A stretch of 64,000 bases of DNA from Halomarinibacterium sp034670265 (GCA_034670265.1 JAXMNU010000001.1:434001-498000), one strand, 5' to 3'; counted from the first letter of the stretch, positions 17,738 to 26,853 are shown. Made by a program: numbers and translations. The notes: generated by a model not told the origin, from the sequence alone.

Positions 17738-19420
17738 ATGGACATTTATACCAACATATTTCTAGAATTCTTACTAATCTCAACGAGTATTCTCATCTTA
17801 TTTAGGTTAAGAAAGAAAATAGGCTTAGCTCCATTGTACATTCTTTTAGGAGCCGTTCAATATGTACAAGCCCTTTCAACGACTATGATACAAGTTGAGG
17901 TCTTTAATAGATTTACAATTTACCCAGGTTCTGTCATCCTATTCTCTGCAGTTTTATTTGCTGTTTTATTAATTTATATTAAGGAGGGTGTCATTAGTGC
18001 TCGCATGCTTATTTTGGGAATTTTAATTTCTAATTTTATTCTCTCTGCAATCTTTGGAATGACATACCAGCAAGAACTTATTATTAGAAACTACCAAGAT
18101 CAAAATGCTGTATCTGCGTTCCTAATAAATTATAAATATTTTTTAACTGGAACTCTTATACTTCTAGTGGATTTTATTCTCCTAGGAATTATTTATCAAT
18201 TTTTAATTTCGAAAATCAAAAATTTAAACTTCTTTGTCGTTCTCTTTATATCTTTATTTACAGTTTTATTTTTTGATTCATTAGCCTTTAACATAATCCT
18301 AAAGTATAATTCCTCAGAGCTATTAAATTCATTAGTTGGGCACATTATAGGAAAAACTGTTTCTGCATTTATATTTTCTGTAATCCTATATATATACTTA
18401 AGATATATTGATGTTGACAAAGAAAACACAGCATTTATTGCCAATCAAAATAGAGATGTTTTATCAATTCTTACTTACAAAAGGAAATTACAAGACTTGC
18501 AAATCGAAAAAGAACAAGTTGAAGAAAAACTTACCTCACAACTTGAAACTACTTTAAATAATATTTCTGATGGTTTTGTTACACTAGATAAAAAATGGTG
18601 CTATACGTTTGTAAATAATAAAGCCGGGGAATTACTGGGACGAAAACCCGAAGATTTGATTGGTCAACACATTTGGACCGAATTCCCCGAAGGCATTGAG
18701 CTTCCTTTTTATGATGCATATTATAAAGCCATGGAAACCAAAAAAACTATATACTTTAATGAATATTATGAACCCCTTGACAAATGGTTTGAAAACAGAA
18801 TTTATCCTTCCTCTGAAGGACTTACCATCTATTTTACCGATATCACAGAACAGAAACAAGCAGAAGCTGCTTTAATAAAAAGTGAAAATTATTTAGACAA
18901 TATCATTAATAACATTGGAGACCCCATATTTGTGAAAGATGACCAAAGTAAATTGCTACTCGTAAACGATGCTTTTTGTAATATTTTTAACCTATCAAGG
19001 AAAGATATTCTTGGGAAGACACTAGCCGAAAATGTAACAGAGGAGGAAAGAGAAAGCTTTTTAAATATTGACAAACAAGTACTAGAAAGTGGTATTGAAA
19101 ATATTAACGAAGAGACTCTAACTTTAAAGGGTAATGATACCCGGATAATTTCTACAAAAAAAACTAGGTTTATTGATAATAGTGGGACTAAATATCTAAT
19201 TGGAATTATTAGAGATATAACAGATCGAAAAAAAGTAGAAGAAGAGTTGAAAAAACATAAAAATAATCTTGAAGAATTAGTAAAACTAAGAACCGAAGAG
19301 GTGAATTTAAAAAATGAAGAATTACAACGTATGAATAACTTATTTGTAGGAAGAGAATTAAAAATGAAAGAACTTAAAAATATTATTAAAGAATTGGAAC
19401 AAAAAAAAGATACTAAGTAA
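17738..19420 (+). CDS. Membrane PAS-domain sensor without kinase domain
   Basis: 560 residues. The first 225 residues contain about seven hydrophobic segments and form an integral-membrane sensor; a resemblance to the VUT_1/YhhQ transporter fold is only impressionistic. Two PAS domains follow (about 270-375, SDGFVTLDKKWCYTFVN; and about 380-500, NIIGDPIFVKDDQSKLLLVNDAFC with a PAC block), then a coiled coil (503-560). No H-box, HATPase or GGDEF domain is present, so signal output must pass through a partner. The TAA is directly followed by the ATG of the kinase gene, suggesting the two proteins work as one complex. Confidence 0.8.
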   Translation: MDIYTNIFLEFLLISTSILILFRLRKKIGLAPLYILLGAVQYVQALSTTMIQVEVFNRFTIYPGSVILFSAVLFAVLLIYIKEGVISARMLILGILISNFILSAIFGMTYQQELIIRNYQDQNAVSAFLINYKYFLTGTLILLVDFILLGIIYQFLISKIKNLNFFVVLFISLFTVLFFDSLAFNIILKYNSSELLNSLVGHIIGKTVSAFIFSVILYIYLRYIDVDKENTAFIANQNRDVLSILTYKRKLQDLQIEKEQVEEKLTSQLETTLNNISDGFVTLDKKWCYTFVNNKAGELLGRKPEDLIGQHIWTEFPEGIELPFYDAYYKAMETKKTIYFNEYYEPLDKWFENRIYPSSEGLTIYFTDITEQKQAEAALIKSENYLDNIINNIGDPIFVKDDQSKLLLVNDAFCNIFNLSRKDILGKTLAENVTEEERESFLNIDKQVLESGIENINEETLTLKGNDTRIISTKKTRFIDNSGTKYLIGIIRDITDRKKVEEELKKHKNNLEELVKLRTEEVNLKNEELQRMNNLFVGRELKMKELKNIIKELEQKKDTK

Positions 19421-21550
19421 ATGAAAAGAAAACCTTTATATCTTTTTTTTAAAAACCCTTTCATTTTAGGGTTTTCAACTTTTATTATACTGCTTTTTAC
19501 ATCCCAATATATTGCTTATCAGAAATACTTACTTAATGAAAATGATCAAAAAAAAGAAATAAACAATCAAGTAAGTATAATTAAGGAAAAATTACAAGCA
19601 TTAGTAATGTATAGTTATTCTTCAACTAGAACACTGGGATATATTGTTGAAAGAAATGGAATACCCGATGATTTTGATAGCATTGCAAATGAATTATTAA
19701 AAGAACAAAGTTATTTTGATGCAGTACAATTAGTAGATGGAGAGGGCTTTATCACACATGTGTATCCATTAAAAGGGAATGAAGTCATTGGTTATAATAT
19801 TTTTACAAGTACTACAGCTAATAGTGGTGCACGCACAACTATAGAAAGAAAAGATTTTTTTATTGCAGGTCCTGTTCACCTTAAACAAGGTGGAGTTGGT
19901 ATAATAAGCAGATACCCTATTTATATTAATGGCAAATTCGAAGGATTTTCAGCCGTTATTACTAAGCTTTCTACTTTTTTAGATGATTTAAATATTAACA
20001 CCTCTGGTGATAATGACTTCATGTATCAACTTTCAAGAGTCAATTTTGAAACGGGTGAGGAAGAATTTTTCTTAGAAAATGATATGTCTTCTTATACATC
20101 CTTTGCAGTGCCCATAGAGCTTTCTTTTGGGGAATGGAAATTATACGTAGTTCCACTTCAAAAAAATTTAAATACAGCTATTTGGTTTTCGTTAATTGGT
20201 TTTTTAATAACTATTCTAAGTAGTTGGGCAGTTTGGTATTTTACAGGGCAAACTGAGCGAGTAAATAAATTAATAAATACCAAATTGGAAGAACAAGAAT
20301 ATGAATTAAATACAATTCATGAAACTACCAGAAAACAAATAGAAAAAAGTGAACTTTTATACCGGACTCTTACTTCAAATGCCCCAGTAGCTATTTTTAA
20401 CACAAATGAAGAAGGTGAATGTACCTATGTAAATGAAGAATGGTTGAAATATTCGGGTATGGAATTTAATGATGCACTTGGGTATGGCTATACAAATGCA
20501 ATATATCCAGATGATAAAGAAAGAGTTATAAACGAATGGCAGGAGGCTGTTACTAATAACAAAGAATTTCAATCTGAACTTCGATTCCTAAATAAAAATG
20601 GGAAAATAACTTGGCTCTCAGCAAAAGCAACAAAACTTGTAGATAGTAATAACAACCTGCTTGGGCATATAGGAATAGCGATTGACGTCTCTGAAAGAGT
20701 TAAAAATGAAAAAGAATTATTACATTATAAAAGAGATTTAGAGAAATTAGTACGCTTAAGAACCGATGAACTAAGTGAAAGTAAAGAGGCTTTATTAAAC
20801 CTATTAGAAGATTTAAATTTACAATCCATTGAACTTGAAAAGGAAAAGATTAAGGCACAATCGGCAGATTTAATGAAATCAGCTTTCTTAGCAACCATGT
20901 CACATGAGTTAAGAACACCTATGAATTCGATTATAGGATTTACAAGTCTACTATTGAAAGAATATGCAGGTCCATTAAACCAAGAACAAGCTAAACAGTT
21001 GGCTATGGTAAAAAATAGTGGTCAACATTTATTAGGCCTCATAAATGATATTTTAGATATTTCAAAAATTGAAGCAGGAGAATTAACGGTTTCATTTCAA
21101 AAATTCGATTTTGCTGAATCTCTTATCGATATAATTGATTTTCTATCTCCACAGTTTTTAAGCAAAGGACTTGAAATTAAAACAGACATATATAAGGAAA
21201 AAATTATACTGAAAAGTGATAAAAGAAGAGTAGAGCAAGTACTACTAAACCTAATATCCAACGCAATTAAATTTTCTGAAAAGGGAACTATTTTTATTAA
21301 AGTAAATTTAGTTGATTCTATGCTTTGCACGCAAGTAATTGATGAAGGAATAGGTATAAGCAAAGAAAATTTAGATAAACTATTTGTACCATTCATTCAA
21401 CTAAATGGTGGTCTTTCCCGTAGTCATGAGGGTACAGGACTAGGACTAGCTATTAGTAAAAATTTAATTGAAAAATTAGGTGGAACAATTAAAGTAGAAA
21501 GTAAATTAGGTCAAGGAAGCACATTCACTTTTTGTTTACCCTTAGAATGA
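19421..21550 (+). CDS. CHASE-PAS sensor histidine kinase
   Basis: 709 residues. N-terminal membrane anchor (about 14-30), a periplasmic CHASE-like domain (about 60-225, DAVQLVDGEGFITHVYP), a second membrane helix near 245-270, a coiled coil, a PAS domain (about 310-430, NAPVAIFNTNEEGECTYVN), HisKA with phospho-acceptor His495 in MSHELRTPMNS, and HATPase_c with N box (LLNLISNAIKF), G1 (DEGIGIS) and G2 (GTGLGLAIS). All catalytic boxes are intact. No fused receiver, so phosphate passes in trans, most simply to the receiver protein 35 bases downstream or to the sigma-54 activator upstream. Confidence 0.93.
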   Translation: MKRKPLYLFFKNPFILGFSTFIILLFTSQYIAYQKYLLNENDQKKEINNQVSIIKEKLQALVMYSYSSTRTLGYIVERNGIPDDFDSIANELLKEQSYFDAVQLVDGEGFITHVYPLKGNEVIGYNIFTSTTANSGARTTIERKDFFIAGPVHLKQGGVGIISRYPIYINGKFEGFSAVITKLSTFLDDLNINTSGDNDFMYQLSRVNFETGEEEFFLENDMSSYTSFAVPIELSFGEWKLYVVPLQKNLNTAIWFSLIGFLITILSSWAVWYFTGQTERVNKLINTKLEEQEYELNTIHETTRKQIEKSELLYRTLTSNAPVAIFNTNEEGECTYVNEEWLKYSGMEFNDALGYGYTNAIYPDDKERVINEWQEAVTNNKEFQSELRFLNKNGKITWLSAKATKLVDSNNNLLGHIGIAIDVSERVKNEKELLHYKRDLEKLVRLRTDELSESKEALLNLLEDLNLQSIELEKEKIKAQSADLMKSAFLATMSHELRTPMNSIIGFTSLLLKEYAGPLNQEQAKQLAMVKNSGQHLLGLINDILDISKIEAGELTVSFQKFDFAESLIDIIDFLSPQFLSKGLEIKTDIYKEKIILKSDKRRVEQVLLNLISNAIKFSEKGTIFIKVNLVDSMLCTQVIDEGIGISKENLDKLFVPFIQLNGGLSRSHEGTGLGLAISKNLIEKLGGTIKVESKLGQGSTFTFCLPLE

Positions 21551-21585
21551 TAATTATATAACCCTATTAATCCAATCCAAAATAA

Positions 21586-21960
21586 ATGAAAAAGAATATT
21601 TTAATTATAGAGGATAACAAGCAAAACATGTATATGTTGTCCTACCTTCTTGAACAAAATGGGTATAACGTTATACAAGCTTTTAGTGGAGTTGAAGGAT
21701 TTCAACTGGCTCACGATTATAAGCCAGAAATTATTTTAATAGATATTCAATTACCCGATATGGATGGGTATGAGATTTGTGTTAAATTAAGACATAATGG
21801 TATCCCAAAGACCACTACAATTATAACAGTTACTTCCTATGCAATGGGAGGTGATAGAGAAAAATCTTTAGAAGCTGGAGCAGATGGTTATATTGAGAAA
21901 CCTATTAATCCCGATACGTTTGTCCAAAAAATGGAAATGATACATAAAAATAAAAAATAA
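21586..21960 (+). CDS. Single-domain response regulator (DivK-like)
   Basis: 124 residues, a lone receiver domain. Acidic residues at 9-10 (ED), phospho-acceptor Asp53 (LIDIQLPDMDG), conserved Thr in ITVTSYA and Lys-Pro (EKPINP) are all present, so it can be phosphorylated. There is no output domain; such proteins usually relay or sink phosphate or act by protein contact. It follows the kinase by 35 bases in the same direction and is likely its direct partner. Confidence 0.92.
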   Translation: MKKNILIIEDNKQNMYMLSYLLEQNGYNVIQAFSGVEGFQLAHDYKPEIILIDIQLPDMDGYEICVKLRHNGIPKTTTIITVTSYAMGGDREKSLEAGADGYIEKPINPDTFVQKMEMIHKNKK

Positions 21961-22067
21961 TACGCTCAGCACTCTAGAGTACTCGCTTCAACTTATACCA
22001 AAAGATAGTTTCTTTTATTAATGTAATATAGATACAAAATTTATAAAAGAAATTATTAATCAAAAGA

Positions 22068-22098
22068 TTTCAAAGAGTTAAAAAAGGTATTATATTTG
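22068..22098 (+). promoter_or_regulatory. Promoter of tRNA-Ser
   Basis: -7 box TATATTTG at 22091-22098 matches the Bacteroidetes consensus TAnnTTTG exactly. A TTTC box at 22068-22071 (one mismatch to TTTG) lies 19 bases upstream, the expected spacing. The tRNA starts about 38 bases downstream. Confidence 0.75.
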
Positions 22099-22136
22099 CA
22101 CCCGCATTCAGGCAAATAGCTTGATAAGGCACTCAA

Positions 22137-22221
22137 GGAGAAATGGCAGAGTGGTCGAATGCGGCAGTCTTGAAAACTGTTGAGGGTCACACCTCCGGGG
22201 GTTCGAATCCCTCTTTCTCCG
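22137..22221 (+). tRNA. tRNA-Ser (anticodon UGA)
   Basis: 85-base cloverleaf with a class II long variable arm (GAGGGTCACACCTC). Acceptor stem GGAGAAA pairs with TTTCTCC; the anticodon loop CTTGAAA carries TGA; T loop TTCGAAT. The discriminator base is G and CCA is not encoded. A strong terminator follows. Confidence 0.96.
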
Positions 22222-22230
22222 CAATATTTA

Positions 22231-22266
22231 ATGCTTCACATCATAGATGTGGAGCATTTTTCGTTT
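22231..22266 (+). terminator. Terminator downstream of tRNA-Ser
   Basis: A 12-bp stem with one G-T wobble (ATGCTTCACATC with GATGTGGAGCAT) around a 3-base loop, followed by TTTTTCGTTTT. Confidence 0.85.
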
Positions 22267-22379
22267 TACAAAGACTGAAAGCACAGCTTTCAATGGTGAA
22301 GTAAAATGGAAAATATTCCAAAGCGAAGCTTGAAGTAATTAATTGTTATGTCTTTTACCCCTTAAGGGATCATATTTAT

Positions 22380-22394
22380 AATCCCTCTTTCTCC
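22380..22394 (+). repeat. Second copy of the tRNA-Ser 3' end (possible att site remnant)
   Basis: The 15 bases AATCCCTCTTTCTCC repeat exactly the end of the tRNA gene (22206-22220), 174 bases downstream in the same orientation. The 288-base gap between tRNA and the next gene holds only this copy and two hairpins. Direct repeats of a tRNA 3' end are what integrases of genomic islands leave; no integrase is present, so at most a scar. Confidence 0.6.
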
Positions 22395-22403
22395 ACAAAG
22401 CAA

Positions 22404-22435
22404 AAAGCCCAATTTCTAATTAGAAATTGGGCTTT
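22404..22435 (-). terminator. Long perfect hairpin terminator of the GIGT-protein cluster
   Basis: A perfect 15-bp inverted repeat (AAAGCCCAATTTCTA and its complement) around two bases. On the minus strand it is followed by five T, on the plus strand by TTTCTCTTT. It best serves the three minus-strand genes ending at 22510. Confidence 0.82.
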
Positions 22436-22509
22436 CTCTTTATAAGATTGTAAAATATTGTATTCTAAAATAACCTACTAGAGACTATTTAAGTAAAATG
22501 ATTATTCTT

Positions 22510-23133
22510 TTAACCGCGAAATTTAATTACAATCCACCTTCCAAGTCCGTCAGAGCCTGCATCAGCATCATATACAAGATCTACAAACCCTTCCCCGCTA
22601 ATTGATAATTGTGATGTCGCTGCTGTTTTAATTCTATTCTTTGGTTGTGATAATAGACTATCTTCTAATATTGAAACTCCTGAAGTTTCTGAAAAATATA
22701 AAGCAATATGCCTACCATCCACTCCATCTGTAATGCCCGAAATATTGGTTCCTAACGTATAGCCATATACTCGAATAAATGTAGCTCTAGAATTATATGC
22801 ACTAGGCGCCAGACCAAGGTCTAGATTTTGAATAGTTCCTCCCTGCAATGGACCAAGATTAAAGTCGCCAACTGTTCCAGATACTGGAGCCGTATTTAAA
22901 CTATTGTCTGTAATTATCAAATTAGCCCCTAGATAAGTCTTGTTTAAAGTTCTTGTAGTTGTTTGACCAGCCAAGGTTATTTCATTTGAATCCCCTACGG
23001 GTAAATTAGTAATTCGTACAGTCCCAGCCACCTCTAATGTAGCTTGTGGGTTGTTGGTGCCAATTCCAACTTGAGAAATAGATTGTAATGCTAAACCAAA
23101 AACAACTACTAATATAATGTGTGATTTTTTCAT
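22510..23133 (-). CDS. Small secreted protein, GIGT/NP-type, paralogue 3 of 3
   Basis: 207 residues with signal peptide (to about residue 20, LALQSISQ). Immediately after it stands the motif VGIGTNNPQATLEVAG, common at the start of Bacteroidetes exported proteins and of phage tail-fibre stalks. The C-terminal 100 residues (ISGITDGVDGRHIALYFSETSG ... SGEGFVDLVYDADAG..RWIVI) match a small beta domain also found in its two upstream neighbours and reminiscent of tail-fibre or collagen-stalk knob domains. No T9SS sorting tail. Two bases separate it from the preceding gene. Function unknown; adhesive or structural role is inference. Confidence 0.78.
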   Translation of the reverse strand: MKKSHIILVVVFGLALQSISQVGIGTNNPQATLEVAGTVRITNLPVGDSNEITLAGQTTTRTLNKTYLGANLIITDNSLNTAPVSGTVGDFNLGPLQGGTIQNLDLGLAPSAYNSRATFIRVYGYTLGTNISGITDGVDGRHIALYFSETSGVSILEDSLLSQPKNRIKTAATSQLSISGEGFVDLVYDADAGSDGLGRWIVIKFRG

Positions 23134-23135
23134 AA

Positions 23136-23756
23136 CTAATCATGTATTGAAATTAATATCCATCGTTGGCTATTTCCATCATAAATTAACTCTACACTAC
23201 CGCTTCCAGCTAATGTTTCAGAGCTTGCTAGAACTTTAATTCTGTTTTGTGGTAATGAGCCTAGGCTTTTAGGGTCTGATTCATCTAGAAATACAATATT
23301 GTTTGTTACCGAGTTATAAAAAAATATATGCTGCCCATCTACTCCATCTTGGATTCCAGTAATCTTAATATTGGATGGGAGTCCCGTAACATTCAAAATT
23401 ATCTTCCCTTCATTAATTTCTCCAGTCCCTAATTGTAAATCCACATTATGCGCTAGATTTCCACCAACCGTTATTATTCCAGACAAATCTATATCTCCTA
23501 TCCCATAATAAATACTTCTACTTAACTCTAATTTATTATTTTCTAGAGTTAAATTATTATCCAAATTTAATATGGTAAGATTCCCCAATTCATCTGCCCC
23601 AATTAAAGATGTAGAATTATCTATTAAACTATAACCCTCAACAATTAAGTCCCCTATTATATGTAAATCTTCCTGAGGGTCTGTAGTGCCAATCCCAACT
23701 TGAGCTTGACTTACTTGTAACATAAAATAAATTAATACTAAAATTGTTGATTTCAT
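23136..23756 (-). CDS. Small secreted protein, GIGT/NP-type, paralogue 2 of 3
   Basis: 206 residues from the chosen ATG, which starts the signal peptide (MKSTILVLIYFMLQVSQA); the frame is open further upstream but overlaps the neighbouring gene. After cleavage comes QVGIGTTDPQEDLHIIG, then a short repetitive beta stalk (NLTILNLDNNLTLENNKLEL), and the conserved end domain (ITGIQDGVDGQHIFFYNSVTNN ... SGSVELIYDGNSQRWILISI). Same architecture as both neighbours. 29 bases lie between it and the upstream gene. Confidence 0.78.
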   Translation of the reverse strand: MKSTILVLIYFMLQVSQAQVGIGTTDPQEDLHIIGDLIVEGYSLIDNSTSLIGADELGNLTILNLDNNLTLENNKLELSRSIYYGIGDIDLSGIITVGGNLAHNVDLQLGTGEINEGKIILNVTGLPSNIKITGIQDGVDGQHIFFYNSVTNNIVFLDESDPKSLGSLPQNRIKVLASSETLAGSGSVELIYDGNSQRWILISIHD

Positions 23757-23785
23757 TTTAAAAAAATTTAAAGTGATTACCTTAT

Positions 23786-24394
23786 CTATCCTCGCAGATT
23801 TACTAAAATCCATTTCTGAATGGACGCATCATAAATAAACTCAGCCATGCCAATATTATTTATACTCACATTTGATCCACTACCCGTAATAATTTGATTT
23901 TCTATATTACTAGCTGAGTTCAAATTATAAAATGTTACACTTTGATTTTGAGAGTTAAAATAATATACTATACGACCATCATATCCCCCACTAAATCCTG
24001 TAACTGTATAACCTGCTGTTTCACCCGTAAATCTAATTACAGCTTTGTCACTATTTATATCTCCTAATCCAATATCATAATTATTATATTGGCTAATTCC
24101 ACTAGTTAATGATTGGTCAATATCTCCAATAAGAAATATGTTGGGATCAACAGTTTCTGTCACTTCAAGGGTACCATCTGTAATGTTGAATGCCTCTCCT
24201 AATTCAAACTCTCTTGCACCACCATTCTCTAAAACACCTACCAATCTTGTTGGGGTAACAGACAGCTTTGGCTCAAACATAAAGTTTCCATTTACATGTA
24301 AAGTAGCAAGGGGATCTATGGTATTAATACCAACCCCCTGAGCATGTAAAACACAAAAGGGGATTATTGTGATAATGAGTAGAAAATATTTCAT
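23786..24394 (-). CDS. Small secreted protein, GIGT/NP-type, paralogue 1 of 3
   Basis: 202 residues; first gene of the minus-strand trio. Signal peptide (IITIIPFCVLHAQ), then GVGINTIDPLATLHVNGNF and a central beta region. The end domain is present but most diverged: VTGFSGGYDGRIVYYFNSQNQ, then IGMAEFIYDASIQKWILVNLRG, lacking the ITDGVDG form of the others. All three probably arose by tandem duplication and are exported together. No known enzyme motif. Confidence 0.78.
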   Translation of the reverse strand: MKYFLLIITIIPFCVLHAQGVGINTIDPLATLHVNGNFMFEPKLSVTPTRLVGVLENGGAREFELGEAFNITDGTLEVTETVDPNIFLIGDIDQSLTSGISQYNNYDIGLGDINSDKAVIRFTGETAGYTVTGFSGGYDGRIVYYFNSQNQSVTFYNLNSASNIENQIITGSGSNVSINNIGMAEFIYDASIQKWILVNLRG

Positions 24395-24629
24395 AATCGT
24401 TTAATTTCTACAACAAACCTATATGAATATTCTTACAATAAAAAGATTATTTCAAATTATTAATCGCTCAAAAGCACAGAATATCGATGAAATACACGTT
24501 TTTTTTACTTTGACTATTGTTTTTGCTAAAAATTAATAACAAATTGAATTAAATTTCTAATTTCTAGTCAAATAATTCAATAATAAATCATTCCATTTAT
24601 GTAAGAATATGAGAATTAGAATTTTATAA

Positions 24630-24662
24630 TTTGAAGCTACTTTATTATAATCCTTATATTTG
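24630..24662 (+). promoter_or_regulatory. Promoter of the T9SS cargo gene
   Basis: TTTG at 24630-24633, 21-base spacer, TATATTTG at 24655-24662: a full match to the Bacteroidetes sigma-A consensus TTTG-N19-21-TAnnTTTG. Predicted transcript start is near 24667, giving a leader of about 14 bases. Confidence 0.8.
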
Positions 24663-24680
24663 ATCTTTCACAAATTAAAA

Positions 24681-25580
24681 ATGAAGAAGCATCACCTAAT
24701 CTATTTTCTACTACTCTTTTCAATAAATATATTTTCACAAGATTATAAACCTCTCTTAGATACTTATAACGAATGGAATGTGAGATTTTGTTACGCAGGT
24801 TTATGCGATACAGATGTATATTACACCAATGGAGATACTCTTGTGGATGGAATGAACTTTAAAGTCCTTGACGGTTACCATTATATTTCTAGAGGATTCT
24901 TATTACGAGAAGATGTAGCTTCAAAAAAAGTATTTTTAAAGGCTTTTTTACCAAATGGAACATACGATTACTTGCTATATGATTTCTCTCTTGAAGTGGG
25001 TGACTCCATTGATATGAAAAACCCCATTACACCCTTTCCAGAAGATGCAGGGTATTTTAAAGTAGATTCTATTATACCACGACCCTTAGTCGACGGAAAT
25101 ACTTATGACCATTTTTATTTTTCTCCTTCAGCATCTAACACTGTTAGCACTAATAATGCTATTTGGGTAGAAGGTGTTGGGTCGCTATCCATTATTACAG
25201 CGCCAAGTGGAGATCCCGATATTGATGGTGTGGGACGTGTAGCTTGTGTCTTTAAAAATGGTGAATCCTTTTATTCAGATTTAGATATTATTGATGAATG
25301 TGAGCCTTTTTTTATTCTTGATTCGCCTAAGTATACTTTTGAAAGGAGTTCCATCAAAGCAATAGCAACTCCTGAAAAAAACATCTTTGAAATAATAAAT
25401 ATCGAAAGCTTTTCAGCTATCGAATTCTACGATTTAAAGGGTGTTCATTTGGATACCTTCGAGAATAACAATCAAAATTCAATTCAAATAGACGTTTCAA
25501 AACACCCTTCAGGAATTTATTTACTAATCTTAAATTCCCAAACAAACAGAAGAGAAACACTAAAAGTTGTTATTGAATAA
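24681..25580 (+). CDS. T9SS type A sorting-domain protein, unknown substrate
   Basis: 299 residues. The ATG opening the signal peptide was chosen (MKKHHLIYFLLLFSINIFSQ); an upstream in-frame TTG lies inside the -7 promoter box and cannot be used. The body (about 25-220) is beta-rich with several Cys (FCYAGLC, ACVFKNG, DECEP) and resembles no enzyme I can name. Residues about 225-299 form a Por-type C-terminal domain: AIEFYDLKGVHLDTF and HPSGIYLLILNSQTNRRETLKVVIE. It is thus exported through the type IX system and probably surface-linked or released. Confidence 0.8.
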   Translation: MKKHHLIYFLLLFSINIFSQDYKPLLDTYNEWNVRFCYAGLCDTDVYYTNGDTLVDGMNFKVLDGYHYISRGFLLREDVASKKVFLKAFLPNGTYDYLLYDFSLEVGDSIDMKNPITPFPEDAGYFKVDSIIPRPLVDGNTYDHFYFSPSASNTVSTNNAIWVEGVGSLSIITAPSGDPDIDGVGRVACVFKNGESFYSDLDIIDECEPFFILDSPKYTFERSSIKAIATPEKNIFEIINIESFSAIEFYDLKGVHLDTFENNNQNSIQIDVSKHPSGIYLLILNSQTNRRETLKVVIE

Positions 25581-25596
25581 TATTCTTGTAATTCTT

Positions 25597-26853
25597 TTAC
25601 CTCTTAAATCTTCTAATTATTAACCCCAGAGGTTTATCGTATGTAAAGTAGCTCATCATCCAGCCTAAAAAGGCTACAAGTTTGTTTCTAAATCCTACCA
25701 AAGACATAATATGAATAAACATCCACACCAACCAGGCAAAGGTGCCTTGAAATTTCCAATTAGGTAAATCAACAACCGCTTTCCTTCTACCTATGGTGGC
25801 CATTGTTCCTTTGTCTTTATAGGTAAATGGTTTAAAAGATTTTCCGCTTATACTGTTTAAAATATTTTTCGCCAAATGTTTACCCTGTTGCTGTGCCACA
25901 GGGGCTAACATGGGTAATCCCATCGGGTTTTCAGCAGTTATACCAGCAGCTACATCGCCAATGGCATAAATATCCTTCGCATCTAAAACTTGATTAAATT
26001 CATTAACCGAAATTCTATTGCCCCCAATAATAGAAGTACTTGGCAATCCCTCAATAGGAGCTCCTTTTACACCTGCAGTCCAAATAACCGTATCTGTAGA
26101 AAAAGTAGTATTGTTAGGAAGTAATAATACACTTCCATCATATCCATTAACACGAGTATTTAAAAATATATTTACCCCCAAGTCTTTTAGATACTCATAG
26201 CTTTTCTTTGAAGATTCTTCAGACATAGCGCCCAATAACTTTGAGCTAGCTTCGTAAAGATTAATATTCATTTTTGAAGTATCTAATTCTGGGAAGTCCT
26301 TCGGAATAACATAGCGTTTCATTTCGGCTAAAGCACCTGCCAATTCAATGCCTGCAGGTCCTCCTCCTACGATGGCAATGTTTAATACTTCGGGTAAATC
26401 TTGAGTTTCGTTGGATAGTGCTTTTTCAAGGTTTTGAAACAAAAAACTTCGAATGTCTAACGCATCAGGAATAGACTTCAACGTGAGTAATTTATCCTTG
26501 ATGGGTTCAAAATTGAAGTAATTATTTTGAGCACCCGTAGCAATAATTAAATAATTATATTCTATTTCACCAATTGAAGTAGTTATCTTTTTTTCGGAAA
26601 TACTCACAGAATGCACCTTCGCCATTCTAAACCTTACATTTTTGTAACTTCTAAAAATCCTTCGCACAGGATAAGCAATACTATAAGGCTCCAAACCACC
26701 AGTGGCAATTTGATACATTAGAGGTTGAAAATTGTGAAAGTTATTTTGATCAATCAATAAAACATCAACAGCTTTGTTTTTAAAGCACTTTGCCATGGCA
26801 ATACCACCAAATCCAGCACCAATAATGACAACTTTTGGAAGAACTTTTCTCAT
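25597..26853 (-). CDS. Type II NADH dehydrogenase (NDH-2)-like FAD/NAD oxidoreductase
   Basis: 418 residues. FAD-binding GxGxxG at 12-17 (IGAGFGGIAM), second dinucleotide fold IAIVGGGPAGIELAG near 163-177, and family blocks NFHNFQPLMYQIATGGL, TVIWTAGVKGAP, IYAIGDVA and PMLAPVAQQQGKHLAKNI. The C-terminus has two hydrophobic stretches (TFAWLVWMFIHIMSLVGF) that anchor NDH-2 enzymes to the membrane. It would pass electrons from NADH to quinone without pumping protons. It stands alone, convergent with the T9SS cargo gene (16 bases apart). Confidence 0.9.
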   Translation of the reverse strand: MRKVLPKVVIIGAGFGGIAMAKCFKNKAVDVLLIDQNNFHNFQPLMYQIATGGLEPYSIAYPVRRIFRSYKNVRFRMAKVHSVSISEKKITTSIGEIEYNYLIIATGAQNNYFNFEPIKDKLLTLKSIPDALDIRSFLFQNLEKALSNETQDLPEVLNIAIVGGGPAGIELAGALAEMKRYVIPKDFPELDTSKMNINLYEASSKLLGAMSEESSKKSYEYLKDLGVNIFLNTRVNGYDGSVLLLPNNTTFSTDTVIWTAGVKGAPIEGLPSTSIIGGNRISVNEFNQVLDAKDIYAIGDVAAGITAENPMGLPMLAPVAQQQGKHLAKNILNSISGKSFKPFTYKDKGTMATIGRRKAVVDLPNWKFQGTFAWLVWMFIHIMSLVGFRNKLVAFLGWMMSYFTYDKPLGLIIRRFKR

